A stretch of DNA of 64,000 nt from Ditylenchus dipsaci (taxonomy: Eukaryota > Nematoda > Chromadorea > Rhabditida > Anguinidae), in contig SADC01000322.1 of NCBI GenBank assembly GCA_004194705.1, positions 310,001 to 374,000 on the forward strand. Direction: 5' to 3'. A program made the translations under genes and the position numbers. Positions 25,085 to 34,718 of this stretch are shown piece by piece (position 1 is the first letter of the stretch; each line of letters opens with the position of its first letter). The notes below the pieces were generated by a model, which saw nothing but the letters and a program-made list of their open reading frames with translations, was not told where the DNA came from and did no database searches.

Positions 25085-25889
25085 AAACTGCGTATCTGCT
25101 TTTTTAGAAAAAGACTTGCAGTACCTTAATTAACATTTGGGTAGTAGATTGTTTACTAACATTTTCTTTTGAATCGCAATAAAAAAGAGTTTATAAATTA
25201 TTATACTATTTATTACAAATCCTAATTTTCGCCGATTTTGACTTATACAGACTAAACAAGCTCACAGGGCCCTTAATAATTTTTAGATCTCCAACAATTT
25301 TCATTCAGACAGCAGAAATCTCGCTAATCTCAGAGGATGTTAAGTTGGCAAGATTTGATTGTATCACAATTTTTTTGCATGAAGCTGATTTAACGAAAAG
25401 TGATCGATGAAGACCAGCTCGTTCATCTATTTTTTGTAAACATACAGAAAAAAAATAAAAAGCACAATAAATGGTGTTTATGTGAACGTACGTATTTTAT
25501 CTCCTTAACCATCAAATCGAATATTGGCTAATCTTTTTTTGCATTTGACTAGAGTTGCTAGTTTTAAAACCCGTTTTCTGTAATTTTATGAACCACACCC
25601 TTTTACCTCAGAATTTTGACTTCCAAATTTTTTCGACTATCGGGTAGAGGAAGTCTTTCTGAGCATGTTTAAGAAAGACAGTAATCTTAGAAAATTGATC
25701 TTACAGTTAAGATGTCGACCCTCGAGAAATGTTTTTAATAGGCTCAAAATTTTAATAGGCTCAACATCATTTTTTCCTTCTTTTAGAGTGTAATATGTTA
25801 TTAGACGCAGAAATTTCAAAGCTTTCTATCTGTGATAGACGATGCCACTAAGCGAAATTCAAACTTTTAAAAAAATTGATTACAAAGCT

Positions 25890-26600
25890 GTAAAAAAAAT
25901 TCTTGAATTTTTCATCTTTTTATTAAATTTTTTTATTGTCATTTTCAGAAAATAATCTCGTGCAAATTTTCTGGCACACCTCGAGAAAGCACTGCAAATA
26001 CTGCTACAGACAGCCGAAAATTTTTTTAAAAAAAGGGTGGACACCGGGAAATTACAAAATTTAATAAACATTAACATTTCCAAGTTAAAAGACTTTCCAA
26101 GTATTTTGTTTTCGCTTATAAAATCGCAAGATCTGACACCAGATTCGTGATCAGTGTACCTGATTTGCTTATGAAACTACTCTTAGGAAAAAAATCCATC
26201 GTCATATTTCAAATTCCTCTCGAGACAATAAACATTCGAATAAATTGATACCGTTTAATATAAATGTTCATTGTCTCGAGAGGAATTTGCAAGATCACAG
26301 TTAATTTCTTTTTGCAAGAGTGACTTCATAAGCGAAGCGGGTATGCTGATCACGAACTTGGTGTCAGATTTTGCGATATCTAAGCAAAAACAAAATTTCA
26401 CTCTGAGAACCTTTTAACTTAAAAAGGTTAATGTTTATTAAATTGCTTGTAATCTCCCAGTATCCACCCTTTTCCCAAATTTTTTTTGACTGTCTGTAAG
26501 AGTATTCGTAAAGCTTTTTTAAGGTGTGATCAGAAAATTTGCGCGAGATTTCGTTCTTCTGAAAAATGACAAAAGAAATCAAAAATTTCACTTCTAAAAT
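25890..26600. repeat. ~700-bp foldback between the two MATH-like paralogues
   Basis: Arms of about 300-350 bases: 'TAATAAACATTAACATTT', 'ATCTGACACCAGATTCGTGA' and 'AGGGTGGACACCGGGAAATT' on the left reappear inverted on the right as 'AATGTTTATTAAATT', 'TCACGAACTTGGTGTCAGAT' and 'CCAGTATCCACCCTTT'. The centre (26213-26292) is a tighter hairpin, AATTCCTCTCGAGACAATAA to its near reverse complement. Confidence 0.75.
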
Positions 26601-26662
26601 GAACTGTTTTGTCTTAAAAGTCTATTAAATGTCTTAAGCCCTAAATATTAGCTTGCAGACTC

Positions 26663-28983
26663 ATGTCCTCTTTTCCATTAAATACGATCCAAAATCATGA
26701 AGATCAAGATCCTCTAGCCAGTCTCTTTGTTCGCCCGCCAAGGACTCGTAAGCATTACCAAATCTGCCGATTATTAATATAGTCTTAAGGAGGCAGTCGT
26801 GCCAAGGAATTGGTTTCTAACCACTGGAAAATGGTTTTGAGTGTGCTGATCGCAATCTTCATATCTGTGTTCTTTGCACAAACTGTCTACCACTTCAAAT
26901 TACTGAAGGTTTTCGAAGCTAATGCAAATCTGAAGCTGCAGGAGCTGGAGTCTGAGCTGGCTGAACACAAAGAATATTTGGCGGATAAAGGTTAGCTTTA
27001 GTGTTTACAGGGTGTTCAATAAAAACTGCACCATTTTCAATTTTTTCTATCAAGGGCTTCCACGAAGAGGTGAAACACCAAGAATTATTTTTAAGGTTTC
27101 AGCTAACAAATTTGAACAACTTATGATTAAAAAAATTTGATTATCAGAGAAAGTATATTTACCCAATCATTTGCGAAAAAAATATTGTTTGAAACTTAAT
27201 AAGACGTGTAAAAAGGCGAGAATTCAAAAAATGGCGCTGTTTTTATTGGACACCATATAGCTTTACATACATTTATTGCAGGTGAATCGAGGGAAAGCTG
27301 CTCTTCACCTTCAACGTTATCCCCCTACTTAATGAAGACTACATCGAGTTGGAGTCCGACCGAAAAGAAATTGGTGGGATTCTCTGGTGGGTTTAAAAAT
27401 TTTATTGGCTAGAAATTATTTTCGATTATAGAAACATAATTAAGACAAATTACTTTGGTTTCTTGAAAACAGAAAGCTTCGTAAAAGTATATATATGCTA
27501 CTAGTGTCCTGCCGATTTCCTATTATCTCAAATCCTTAACACCGTATTTCTACTAATAGTCACACATGCTTCCAGGCTCGTGGTTTGAAAAATAAAGCCA
27601 CGTCTGGGGCTATCATAGGAAATACAGTAATTATGAGTTCAATTTAGTAATTATGAGTTCAATCTATGAGTTCAATTTTTTTGAAATACCGAGATTTTTC
27701 GACTGAGCAGGTTTATTTTTAACACAAAAGCCTTCAACATCGCTTGGAGTCCAACCAAAAAGAAATTAGTGGGATCTGTGTAAAATAAACTGTTTTAGTA
27801 AAAAAAGAGGAGGCTAATTAGAATAGGTACCACTTTAAACTTTTCTGGGCACAGTTCTTGTTGACAAGGCCCATAACTACGTATATGAGTGTGCATTAAA
27901 AATTCACTCATAAATGGAATTAAAATTTTCGGCGCTACCGGAGTATAACCTCCCCCCCCCCAAATGAAATTTTTTTGAAAGGGTTTCCAAACACCCTAGA
28001 TCGACCTAAAGTTGCCTCAGAAGCTTGAAAAAGACATTATTCTTGATTTCTAGTCAATAAAAGAATTGAGTTTTGGGACCACCCAAAAATACCTATTTTG
28101 ACCGTTTTTGAAGGGGTTTAGGGCTATTTCGGGGTGTGAAAAAAACCAAAAATAATTTTCAATGCACACAAAAAATTAATTCAAAAACTTTTTGGACAAA
28201 ATTAGAGTGGTCCCGCGCGAATTCTATTAGGTCGTGTCAAAAGTTCGGTCGTTTTATTTCAAAAGCAATTTTTGTGGCGTTGTGTTTTTAGCATAGACTT
28301 TTTCAACATTTTTCAAAACTTTACTACTCGTTTTGTAACCAAGATTCTCAGCTACAAATGAGTGGTAAACTTTTGAAAAATGTTAAAAAAATCTATGGTA
28401 AAAACACAACGTTAAAAATATTGCTTTTGAAATAAAACGACCGAACTTTTGACACGACCTAATAATTCCGCAAATTGCTGCACTTATCAAGTTCCATGGA
28501 CCTTTTTAGCTATAAAGGCTGGCTAAAGGTTATATACCAGCGGTGCCGTTATATTAGAGAGAGGATCTGTTATACCGGCTTAGCTGTGAACTACTTAAAC
28601 AAGATAATCTAAATAATTAACACGGGCTACCTTCCAGGTTTTTGACGGTGAAAAGAGACACAGATGGCAAAAAGCTGCAATTGAATATCGGCAAAACTGA
28701 AAGCAATATCTTTATTATTCCACATCTTACATATTCCATAGCTCTGATCGGAACAAAAGACACTCTGAGTTTTGAGGTTTATGTCTATCACTAAAATTAT
28801 CAAATAAAATCGAATATTTAGGGTCAAGAGACGCTTGGCAGCAAAGTGGAGACTCTGGTTAATCCTAAGCATGTATCTCCGTGGTCCTACTTTTCCAAAC
28901 CTGCAAATGGATTTATTGATGCTGCTTTCAACGCTACCATCGAAGCTCGTCTGTCCATTCGAAAAACTGTACTCGCCTTCTAA
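26663..28983 (+). CDS. Membrane-anchored MATH-like protein, paralogue 2 (1-nt frameshift in exon 3)
   Basis: Exons 26663-26747, 26790-26990, 27282-27386, 28638-28776 and 28822-28983, with the same structure as paralogue 1: MSSF start right after TTGCAGACTC, transmembrane helix (VLSVLIAIFISVFFAQ), coiled coil (LQELESELAEHK), and a MATH-like domain ending in SYFSKPANGFIDAAF. Exon 3 is 105 nt against 106 in paralogue 1. One base is missing near 27291 (CGAGGGAAAG against CGGAGAAAG), so exons 2 and 4 are out of phase when joined. Downstream of the gap the domain frame is intact (FTFNVIPLLNEDYIELES), and the exon 3 donor is a good GTGGGT. This is either a recent inactivation or an assembly error. 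AATAAA at 29059. Confidence 0.6.
27720..27786 (+). pseudogene. Decayed extra copy of MATH-like exon 3
   Basis: Inside intron 3 of paralogue 2, 'TTGGAGTCCAACCAAAAAGA' plus 'AATTAGTGGGATCTGTG' closely matches the end of exon 3 (TTGGAGTCCGACCGAAAAGA...), with an acceptor-like AGCAG upstream at about 27711. Small deletions break its frame. Confidence 0.6.
28232..28465. repeat. MITE family D (ATTAGGTCGTGTCAAAAGTT ends)
   Basis: Ends ATTAGGTCGTGTCAAAAGTT and its exact reverse complement AACTTTTGACACGACCTAAT. The arms continue about 100 bases, including CGGTCGTTTTATTTCAAAAG. The internal 'ATTTTTCAACATTTTT...GTTTTGTAACCAAGATTCTCAGCTACA' resembles the element at 53849-54090. Confidence 0.85.
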
Positions 28984-29663
28984 ATCGATAATCATAACCA
29001 AAAATTTATTTTTAGACTTTTAAATTTGTAAAAGGAAAAGGTATTTATGCAAAAAAGCAATAAAGTTCATTAGTTATGCCACGCATTTTCTGCCTATTTT
29101 TTTTCTTATCAAACAGCCTTTGCTATGGATACACACTAGCAGAGCTTTTGCAATTGAGTAAGAGCCTTTCCATTTACCTGAATTACTAAATGCTATTACC
29201 TGTTCCTTTGTTTTAAAATCTCAACAAGAACATGTTTTTTGTTTGAAAAAATAAGAAATTTGGCTGTTAAAATTTATCGCGTGTATGTTTATCTTGAATC
29301 TTTGAGAGATTGCTCACCAACTTGATGTTCAATAGCGTGATTACTGCTGCTGCTAATCAGGAAAATACTCATAAGTAAAAAACTTTGGTAAATTTATTTT
29401 AATATTATTTTCATCAATATTTACTTTTAAGCAATTTTTTAAACGTTTTACTATTTAAAAGGTAACCTATTCCATGAGGGTGGCGCTATATTATAAAGGA
29501 ACGTAATACGTTATTATTGAAAAAAATTGAACCGTTTTTTTATCAACGTTGTGTCTGACCCTACTTCAAACAAATTTTCTATGTTAAATGATTATAAAAT
29601 TTAATGGTCGCTTGAAGCCAAAAAAATGTTTAGGTTTTATCAGTAAGCTATTGAATTCTATGC

Positions 29664-32086
29664 ATGGGTCAAGTCTGCAAACCTACGGTACCGAAAACCC
29701 ATGACACAATTACTGAACTCGCTGCTGACAAAGATCAAAATGCAGAAGATAACAAGGTTGAAAAGGTAATTTGCTCACGCGTGTCTTTGTTTCATTAACT
29801 TGTGTATTTGAGCCTGCCGATTCGCCTAGCCCTCATTTGATTCAGAATAATGAACCTGACTTAATCCACATCAGCCAAGCAACCCTGAGAATATGTTTGT
29901 TAGGTGAATTGTGTTAAAAAAATTATTTAGAGTCCTAAACTGCTAAAAGTAAAATTACGTAAAATAATTTTATAATTTTCAGGCAACTGTGAGTCTGGCA
30001 AGACAACTGTGCTTGAACAAATTCGGTAAATACCAGAAAATACAACTTTAATTCACTATTGGTTAAGTGTGAAACTAAAGCTTCTTGGAAACTGCATCCG
30101 TTTGTCAATATTACACTTCAGCTTATTGATAACTTTTCAAAATATTTATCATCTAATATATCGAGTTTTTTTATTTGAAAAATCTGGTGAAATAAAATTT
30201 CAAATTTTTTTATTTTCTAAAATCATTTCTGTTTTAATAAGGCAATGCTTAACGAGAATTTCAAATGTTTGAATTCGCGCGGGAAAATTCTCTTTCGTGT
30301 TTCACTTTACTCTTTTGCGTCATTCGAAGCAACTAAAAAGAGTACAGTGCGAGACGAAAGAGAACTGTCCCGCGCAAATTCAAACATTTAAAATTGAAAT
30401 TCTCGTTCTCGGCGACGGCTATGATCCTTTGAAGGTTATTTTGACACACAGAACCGACCACAGTGCTTCTGGAAAATTTGACTAAGAAAGCATTTAATTA
30501 AAAATTAATCAGTACTTATTTTAGCAAAATCTTCAAAATTGCTCCTCCCAATTCAGAACTGTTATTAAGAAGAGCCTTTATTTACAATAACGCCTTCAAC
30601 TCGATTCGCAAAATTCTGGAATTTATGCAGAAAATGAAGTTAGAATTGGAAAAAAGTGAAAACTTGGTTATTTTAATCTAGTTATTTTTTTATTTATACG
30701 TGTGAGCTTGATTTACAGCCTCACCTAATGCTACTTATGGCTGATGAAAGAACACATGGTCGACAATTCACAGACGCCGAATTTACTGCTTTAAATGAGT
30801 TGTGGAAAGACAAAACGATTAGGCAGTTATACAACAGGAGAGGAGAATACTGCTTAAATGACTCCACTAAATAGTATGCTTTTTTGAATTCCGCATATTC
30901 AAATAGATAACTGGGAAAAAATAGTCCTTTGTTAGCCGTTCTTTTCGCTAACTCTCGTGTAATTTATAAAGTGGGCATTCGGAATCGGTAGCGCAGTCGA
31001 AAAGCGTTTGTGTTTTGTCTCCTAAAATGGTGCGCAGGTTCAATCCTACCTGGTGGCACGTTAATTATTTTGGCTTTTTTGACCAATGAATTTCTGACCA
31101 ATGACCCCAAATTCGGAATCGGCGACTCCGATACACTTAGTATCAGAGTCAGCAAAACATTCGTCAAACAAGGCAAAATAAATAATGTGACAGCAGGTGC
31201 GATCGAACCTGCGCACCATTTTAGGCTATATAATACAAACGCTAGTGCACTGCACCACCTAAGCCGAATTTTTCAACCTAATTAGCTATCCCCCTCTTAA
31301 AGTTTTTTTTTATTTAGCTTTATGGACAGCCTGCCAAGGATTCACGCCGAAAATTTTGAGCCCACACATGACGATCTTGTGATGGCTTATATACCTACAG
31401 TAGGTGTTCAAAATGTTATATTCACTTCCAAAGATAAGTCATTTCAGTAAGTTTTCATTATTATTTCGCGAAACAATATTAATCTTGTTTTTATTAGAGT
31501 TTTTGATATTGGTGGCGCAAAAGTGAGTGATAGAAGATGGGCTACTGTCTATGAGGGGCTTGATGCTATCATTTTCACCTTAGCCATTTCAGTTTATGAC
31601 CAAAAACAGGACGAGGAAGACGAAAGCAGCGAGGTAGGTAAATTTTTTGCTCTTCGCCATATAAATGCCCGGCAAACTAAACATCATTTTAGACTGAGTT
31701 CCACCACTCCTTGAAACTTTTGGAGTGTATTTGCATGGAGAAAAATTTATTGACACACCCATTTTTGTTTTTTTGAATGAGATAGATGTATTTAAAGAAA
31801 AACTATCACGCGTACCACTCAAGAACTTTTTTCCTGACTATAAGGGTAATTTTAATAAATCTTTGCGATTTTCTGTACAAACCATTAGTAATTCACATGT
31901 TTAGGTAATTCCGAGAAAGAAGCTCAGAAATTCATTAAAGAACTAGTGCACTCCCGTTGCCAAAAGCGTTCGACAGAGTCAGAAAGAAAAGCAAACATTG
32001 AGTTTTATTTCACTTGTTGCATTGACACCAAACAGACTTCAAAACAACTGGCAGAAGTGCTGGAAAAAATTGCGCGAAAAAAATAA
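29664..32086 (+). CDS. Divergent G-protein alpha subunit, catalytic residues replaced, one frameshift
   Basis: Exons 29664-29765, 29813-29903, 29983-30025, 30525-30666, 30719-30873, 31318-31446, 31498-31633, 31693-31845 and 31905-32086. Starts MGQVCK (myristoylation/palmitoylation type). P-loop GNCESGKTT at 65-73; helical-domain end LWKDKTIRQLYNRRGEYCLN; switch I AYIPTVG; switch II DIGGAKVSDRRW; then TLAISVYDQ and guanine-contact FTCCIDTK. The catalytic switch I Arg is Tyr (residue 202) and the catalytic switch II Gln is Ala (228), so GTP hydrolysis should be very slow if the protein is made. Exon 8 is 153 nt where phase demands 154: a T run at 31768-31774 is one base short, and the frame meets TGA at 31774. 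After that point the frame is family-like again (LNEIDVFKEKL). The C-terminus (LEKIARKK) lacks the usual receptor-contact tail. AATAAA at 32182. Confidence 0.78.
30268..30425. repeat. Foldback element (GCGCGGGA arms), copy without central insert
   Basis: Arms TTTGAATTCGCGCGGGAAAA and CTCTTTCGTGTTTCACTTTA pair with the inverted copies ending near 30395, followed by a family C end GAAATTCTCGTTCTCGGCGA. In intron 3 of the G-alpha gene. Confidence 0.7.
30965..31280. repeat. Inverted pair of tRNA-like SINE ends
   Basis: The left end (plus strand, about 30983-31065) has A-box-like GGTAGCGCAGTCGAAAAGCG and B-box GCAGGTTCAATCCTACC. The right end (minus strand, 31190-31270) has the same layout in inverse (GGTGCGATCGAACCTGCGCA ... 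GCACTGCACCACC). Between them are inverted 'TTTTGGCTTTTTTGACCAAT' / 'CGTCAAACAAGGCAAAATAA' segments. Inside intron 5 of the G-alpha gene. Same architecture as 56730-57320. Confidence 0.7.
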
Positions 32087-32262
32087 ATTGCACCTGACAT
32101 CTTTTTTGTTGTACCCAATTGACCAGCTGAATATGTGATAGTTTTAACTTGCTCGAATGATTTTGTGTCTAGTTTGTACAAAATAAATAATTGTGATGTG
32201 AAATATAAATTTCGAAAATTTATTGAAAAGTAGCAAGCAGTTGAATATACAAATATCTACTT

Positions 32263-32870
32263 TTAAATAGGCAGTTTTTTGCAGCCACAAGTAGTTGCTT
32301 TGGAAATAGTCAAGTATCTCATGCGTGGATCTACTCCATCGTCACAGTCTGTCAAAGTGATGTTTTGGTAGTCATCATCATCTAGAATGGCACAAACATA
32401 TCCTTCTTGCTCTCGATAGGGGAAAGTGTGCACACCACTCTTGAATATGCAGTTAACATATAACAACTATTAATTGGAATCACAGTCGACTTTCTTACTA
32501 ACGAACGGCTTAAGCTAATCAGTTTCATTTTTATCATCAAAATTAAGGGCATCGGGCCTCTCCCATTAACGAACGGGTTAGCCCAGTCCATAGAAGCCCA
32601 GTCCCCCTAACGAACAGTTAAATTAAGGCAGCGATAGACGCTTGCAGCTTCTAGTAAAACCATGACTTTGTATTTATTAGCCTTTTATGTGTAAAGCCTA
32701 TTTACCTCAACTGTTTTGCACATTCCTAAGCAGAATGGAAGTTGAATATCTCCGCGACAAGACTTTCCATTTTTGTCAGTCCTCACAAGAGGACTAAGAC
32801 CAGGGATTCTCTGCAACGAGAACTCGCAATTTTCTACATCTCCAGTTGTAGAAGCTACTATAGAAACAAT
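32263..32870 (-). CDS. Glycoprotein hormone beta-5 (thyrostimulin beta)-like, 3' exons only
   Basis: Two exons (minus): 32870-32706 (55 codons) and 32439-32263 (58 codons plus stop), phase 0, donor GTAAAT. The product has eight cysteines in a cystine-knot hormone pattern: ENCEF, GKSCRG, FCLGMC, YVC, LTDC, then CGC. Matches to the beta-subunit family are FPYR after the FCLGMC turn, and 'ITLTDCDDGVDP' followed by 'RYLTISKATTCGCKK', which parallels the 'C..GVDP...YPVA..C.C' end of GPB5/TSH-beta. The chain stops five residues after CGC, so the seat-belt cysteines are absent. A signal-peptide exon should lie upstream (above 32870); I could not find it. TTTATT at 32219 is a minus-strand polyA signal, tail to tail with the G-alpha gene. 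Confidence 0.68.
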
Positions 32871-33333
32871 CTAAAACCAAATTTCTTTTTTTATGATTTT
32901 ATTGGCTTTACTTTTTATAAAGGCTGCGTATTTTCAAAAAGGTATATACCGTATTTATTCTAATAGACGGGTGTACCAGTCTATTTTTCAACCCCCACCC
33001 CTTGAAGGGTACACGTCTATTAGAGATTATCCTTCAAGTACAGACTACCCATCTATTTTTCGACCTCCAAATTTAACCTGCATCTTGAACTAACTACCAG
33101 CAATTCCAGAAAAAAGCATTGACATTGGTGGCCCCGCAAGATTTAAACGATTTAGTATTGAGAATTCGGTAATTGAATCGTCCATTCTTTATGAAAATGA
33201 CGGACTTTAAATTTAAACGTAGCATCCATAGCCGAATTAAACAGCACACTTAGCCCTTTACCCGACCGCATAATTAACCTTGACCCCCACTAATCGATCC
33301 AGGCTGGAGGACCAAGGCGATTTTTTTTCGTTT

Positions 33334-33573
33334 TAAAGGGCCATTGCCACCTGTTTTGAATTGTCCCCGCCAATTCGAATTTTTTTCCCTAATCATTGAA
33401 CTTCTGTACGTATTTTTTGGCTTGGTTTCTAACAAAACAAGGTCTAGAATTTAATTTTAGGCATAGTTTTGTTAGAAACCAAGTTGAAAAGTTCGTACGT
33501 AAATCCAAGGATAAAGAAAAAAATTGAATTGGCGGGGGACAACCGTTGTCGGAGACGGCAATGGCCCTTTAAA
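33334..33573. repeat. MITE family B, copy 2 with family C-like ends
   Basis: Ends AAAGGGCCATTGCC and GGCAATGGCCCTTT. The interior (GTCCCCGCCAATTCG..., 'TTTTGTTAGAAACCAAGTTG') matches 7303-7531. Confidence 0.75.
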
Positions 33574-33957
33574 TACCATCATTTTTCCCATAAAAATTAT
33601 TTAAAAGTGTTGCGGGCTTGCGTGATGGTCTTGACATTTTGATCCCGATCTTCGTCTTACTTTCCGATTCTTCGCTTATCTATACACCTCAGATAAAAAA
33701 GTGAATTTTACAAGATTAGACAGAGAGAAACGAAAGTGTCAATAAAAATAAAAACAGCATAACAACTGATTCTTTAAGCTTTTTAGGCCTAAACAAATGC
33801 TTTAAAAATCCGCTTATTTGAGATTGGGAATTTTGGGTCTTTTCAACGCTCTCACTTTGGAATGGTTCCTTTAGGGGTACCCGTCTATTAGAGACAACCC
33901 TTCGAATAGAGACTACCCGTGTATTAGAATTAATACGGTATAAGCGCCAAATTTTAC

Positions 33958-34373
33958 AGGGTGGCCCATTATAAACGCCCTAGTCAATTTTAGTCACAAC
34001 TTTTTAAATTCGCGCTTTTTCGACGAGATTTTTTTTTGTTGGAAAGAGGAGACTCCGGGAAAGAAAATGGTACCAAACATGTAACAAGCTGGACGACTTC
34101 GGCTGTTTTCTCTGGCGTTCTTGCGTACTGAAAGAGAAAATGAAAAAACATTGAAAAAGATCAAAGAAAACCTTTGTTCCGACTCGCTTTTTGTTCTTCA
34201 AGTCGCCTTCTTGGAACTTTACGTACCATTCTTTGATTCGTTTGGCATCTGGCGCTGTCGCATGTCAAGAAGTCTCCTCTTTCCAACAAAAAAAAATCTC
34301 GTCGAAAAAGCGCGAATTTAAAAAGTTATGACTTAAATTGACTAGGGCGTTTATAATGGGCCACCCTGTACAT
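33958..34373. repeat. MITE family E (TACAGGGTGGCCCATTATAA ends)
   Basis: Begins ACAGGGTGGCCCATTATAAA and ends with the reverse complement TTATAATGGGCCACCCTGT. The arms are ~95 bases, with GACTAGGGCGTTTATAATGG and 'CGACGAGATTTTTTTTTGTT' inverted. Similar to 62146-62886, whose arm also has TCTCGTCGAAA. Confidence 0.85.
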
Positions 34374-34718
34374 GTCTAGCCATCGATATAAAAAAATTGT
34401 TTGAATTTTGCCTTTCTTTTAATTTTCGTACTACATAAAAATTTTATATGATTTAGGTAGCGAAACAGCTGAAATGTGCCACGAAAAAGAAAAATTTACA
34501 TTAAATTGACTCATGCCTAAATCGATGTGTTAGTTTTTATTTTTTAGTATCGTGTAGCCTAGAATCTCAGCTTTCTAACAAGCTAGCAATTGACAACACG
34601 AGGTTTGAAAAAGTTGGAGGGAAATGGCTTCAAATATACCGAATTTTCGAAAAAGTTTGCACTATTCAAAACTTTTTTCTTCCAACTTTTTAGAAAGTTG
34701 AGATTCCGGGCTACACCA

